64,000 nucleotides of DNA from Dryomyza anilis (Eukaryota; Arthropoda; Insecta; Diptera; Dryomyzidae): assembly GCA_951804985.1 (NCBI GenBank), contig OX638134.1, positions 8,267,017 to 8,331,016 of the forward strand, read 5' to 3'. Position 1 is the first letter of the stretch; each line of letters opens with the position of its first letter. The position numbers and the translations under genes were made by a program. Below the pieces are notes generated by a model. It ran no database searches, was not told the DNA's origin, and saw only the letters and a list, made by a program, of their open reading frames with translations. Shown one piece after another: positions 62,700-64,000 of the stretch.

Positions 62700-64000
62700 A
62701 ATTCACACTAAAAATTTTATTTTTTTATTAAAAATTAATTTTGCTCTAAAAAAACCCAATATTTCACTGAAAATTCAATTTTTCAAAATTCAATTTTTCA
62801 CTAAAAATTCAACTTTTCACTAAAAATTAAATTTTTCACTAAAAATTAAATTTTTCGCTAAAAATTCAATTTTTCACTAAAAATTAAATTTTTCACTAAA
62901 AATTAAAATTTTTCACTATAAATTCAATTTTTCACTAAAAATTCAATGTTTCACTAAAAATTCAATTTTTCACTAATAATTCAATTTTTCACTAAAAATT
63001 CAATTTTTCACTAAAAATTCAATTTTTCACTAAAAATTCAAATTTTCACTAAAAATTCAATTTTTCACTAAAAAAAATTCAATTTTCACTAAAAATTTAA
63101 ATTTTCACTCTTCACTAAAAATTCACTTTTTCACTAAAAATTCAATTTTTCACTAAAAATTCAATTTTTCATTAAAAATTCAATTTTTCACTGAAAATTC
63201 AATTTTTAACTAAAAATTCAAATTTTCACTAAAAATTCAACTTTTCACTAAAAATTCAATTTTTCACTAAAAATTCAAATTTTCACTAAAAATTCAATTT
63301 TTCACTAAAATTTAATTTTTCACTAAAAATTCAATTCTTCACTAAAAATTCAATTTTCCACTGAAAATTCAATATTTCATTAAAAATTCAATTTTTTAGT
63401 AAAAATTCAAATTTTCACTAAAAATTCAAATTTTCACTAAAAATTCAATTTTTCACTAAAAATTCAATTTTTCACTAAAAATTCAATATTTCACTATTAA
63501 TTGAAATTTTCACTAAAAATTCATTTTTGCACTAAAAATTCATTTTTGCACTAAAAATTCATTTTTTCATTAAATATTCAATTTTTCACTACACAATAAA
63601 TTTTTCATTGTCAAAAAAATTAAATTTAAATTGTCACTAAAAATTCAATTTTTCATTAAAAATTCAATTTTTCACTAAAAATTCAATTTATCATTAAAAA
63701 TTCAATTTTTCACTATAAATTCAATATTTCATTACAAATTCAATTTTTCACTAAAAATTAAATTTTTCACTAAAAAATTCAATTTTTCACTAAAAATTCA
63801 AATTTTCACTAAAAATTCAATTTTTCACTAAAAATTCAATTTTTCACTAAAAATTCAATTTTTCATTAAAAATACAATTTTTCACTAAAAATTAAATTTT
63901 TCACTAAAAAATTCAATTTTTCACTAAAAATTCAATTTTTCACTAAAAATTCAATTTTTCACTAAAAATTCAATTTTTCATTAAAAGTTCAACTTTTCAC
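62700..64000 (+). repeat. 19-bp satellite (TTCAATTTTTCACTAAAAA)n, forward, runs off the window
   Basis: At least 1.3 kb, about 65 units, many near-identical. It continues past the right end, so its full size is unknown. Confidence 0.96.

Overview
The window is eukaryotic nuclear DNA, very AT-rich, and most plausibly from a higher fly (Diptera). Four things point that way: a start codon in the fly context CAAAATG, an Inr/MTE/DPE type core promoter, a juxtaposed 3'/5' splice site of the kind used for recursive splicing in long fly introns, and CAA/CAG/CGA-rich unique islands. There are no bacterial genes, rRNA, tRNA or CRISPR arrays. Nearly every long open frame lies inside a tandem array whose unit is three codons (9 bp), or becomes a multiple of three over a few units. 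These frames are by-products of the repeats, not genes.

One gene segment is well supported. At 30820-30922 (+) an ATG exon encodes a signal peptide and ends in a strong donor (A|GTAAGT). No following exon can be recognised in the next 33 kb, so almost all of 30923-64000 reads as one giant first coding intron. At 61783/61784 (+) a long pyrimidine tract, CAG and GTAAGC lie back to back, which is the textbook shape of a recursive splice site (ratchet point), about 30.9 kb downstream of the donor. At about 43.57 kb a candidate internal promoter (Inr, MTE and DPE at the expected spacing) is followed 75 nt later by a donor-like GTAAGA. This suggests an alternative first exon of the same gene or a nested transcript.

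Layout. 1-30 kb: AT-rich flank with a 16-bp array (1.6-2.6 kb); a cluster of six 48-bp units around a 429-bp transposon-like element (3.4-5.5 kb); T-rich degenerate repeats (6.5-7.5 and 10.3-11.3 kb); a CACGATC motif cluster (7.56-8.22 kb); two copies of a dispersed repeat (8.4-9.2 kb); AAGCTTTT palindrome arrays (12.3-13.5 and 15.4-16.4 kb) on either side of a 223-bp inverted-repeat element (13.6 kb); a 7-bp array (17.4-18.5 kb); and 9-bp arrays (18.9-19.3, 20.0-22.6, 23.3-23.9, 26.2-27.7, 28.6-29.7 kb). 30.1-30.9 kb: leader and signal-peptide exon. 30.94-32.1 kb: another 9-bp array starting just behind the donor. 32.7-64 kb: the intron, dominated by two satellite families, a 19-bp unit and a 10-bp unit. 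They lie in coherent blocks that flip orientation several times and are separated by unique islands. The intron also holds an (AT)n tract, a second copy of the 429-bp element, a pair of inverted dispersed repeats and a dense cluster of GTATCT hexamers (55.3-56.4 kb).

The main story is transcriptional architecture: a secreted or membrane protein gene whose expression would need transcription and splicing across more than 33 kb of satellite-rich intron, probably with recursive splicing and possibly with an internal promoter. The gene cannot be named from one signal-peptide exon. All array boundaries and counts were read by eye and are approximate.
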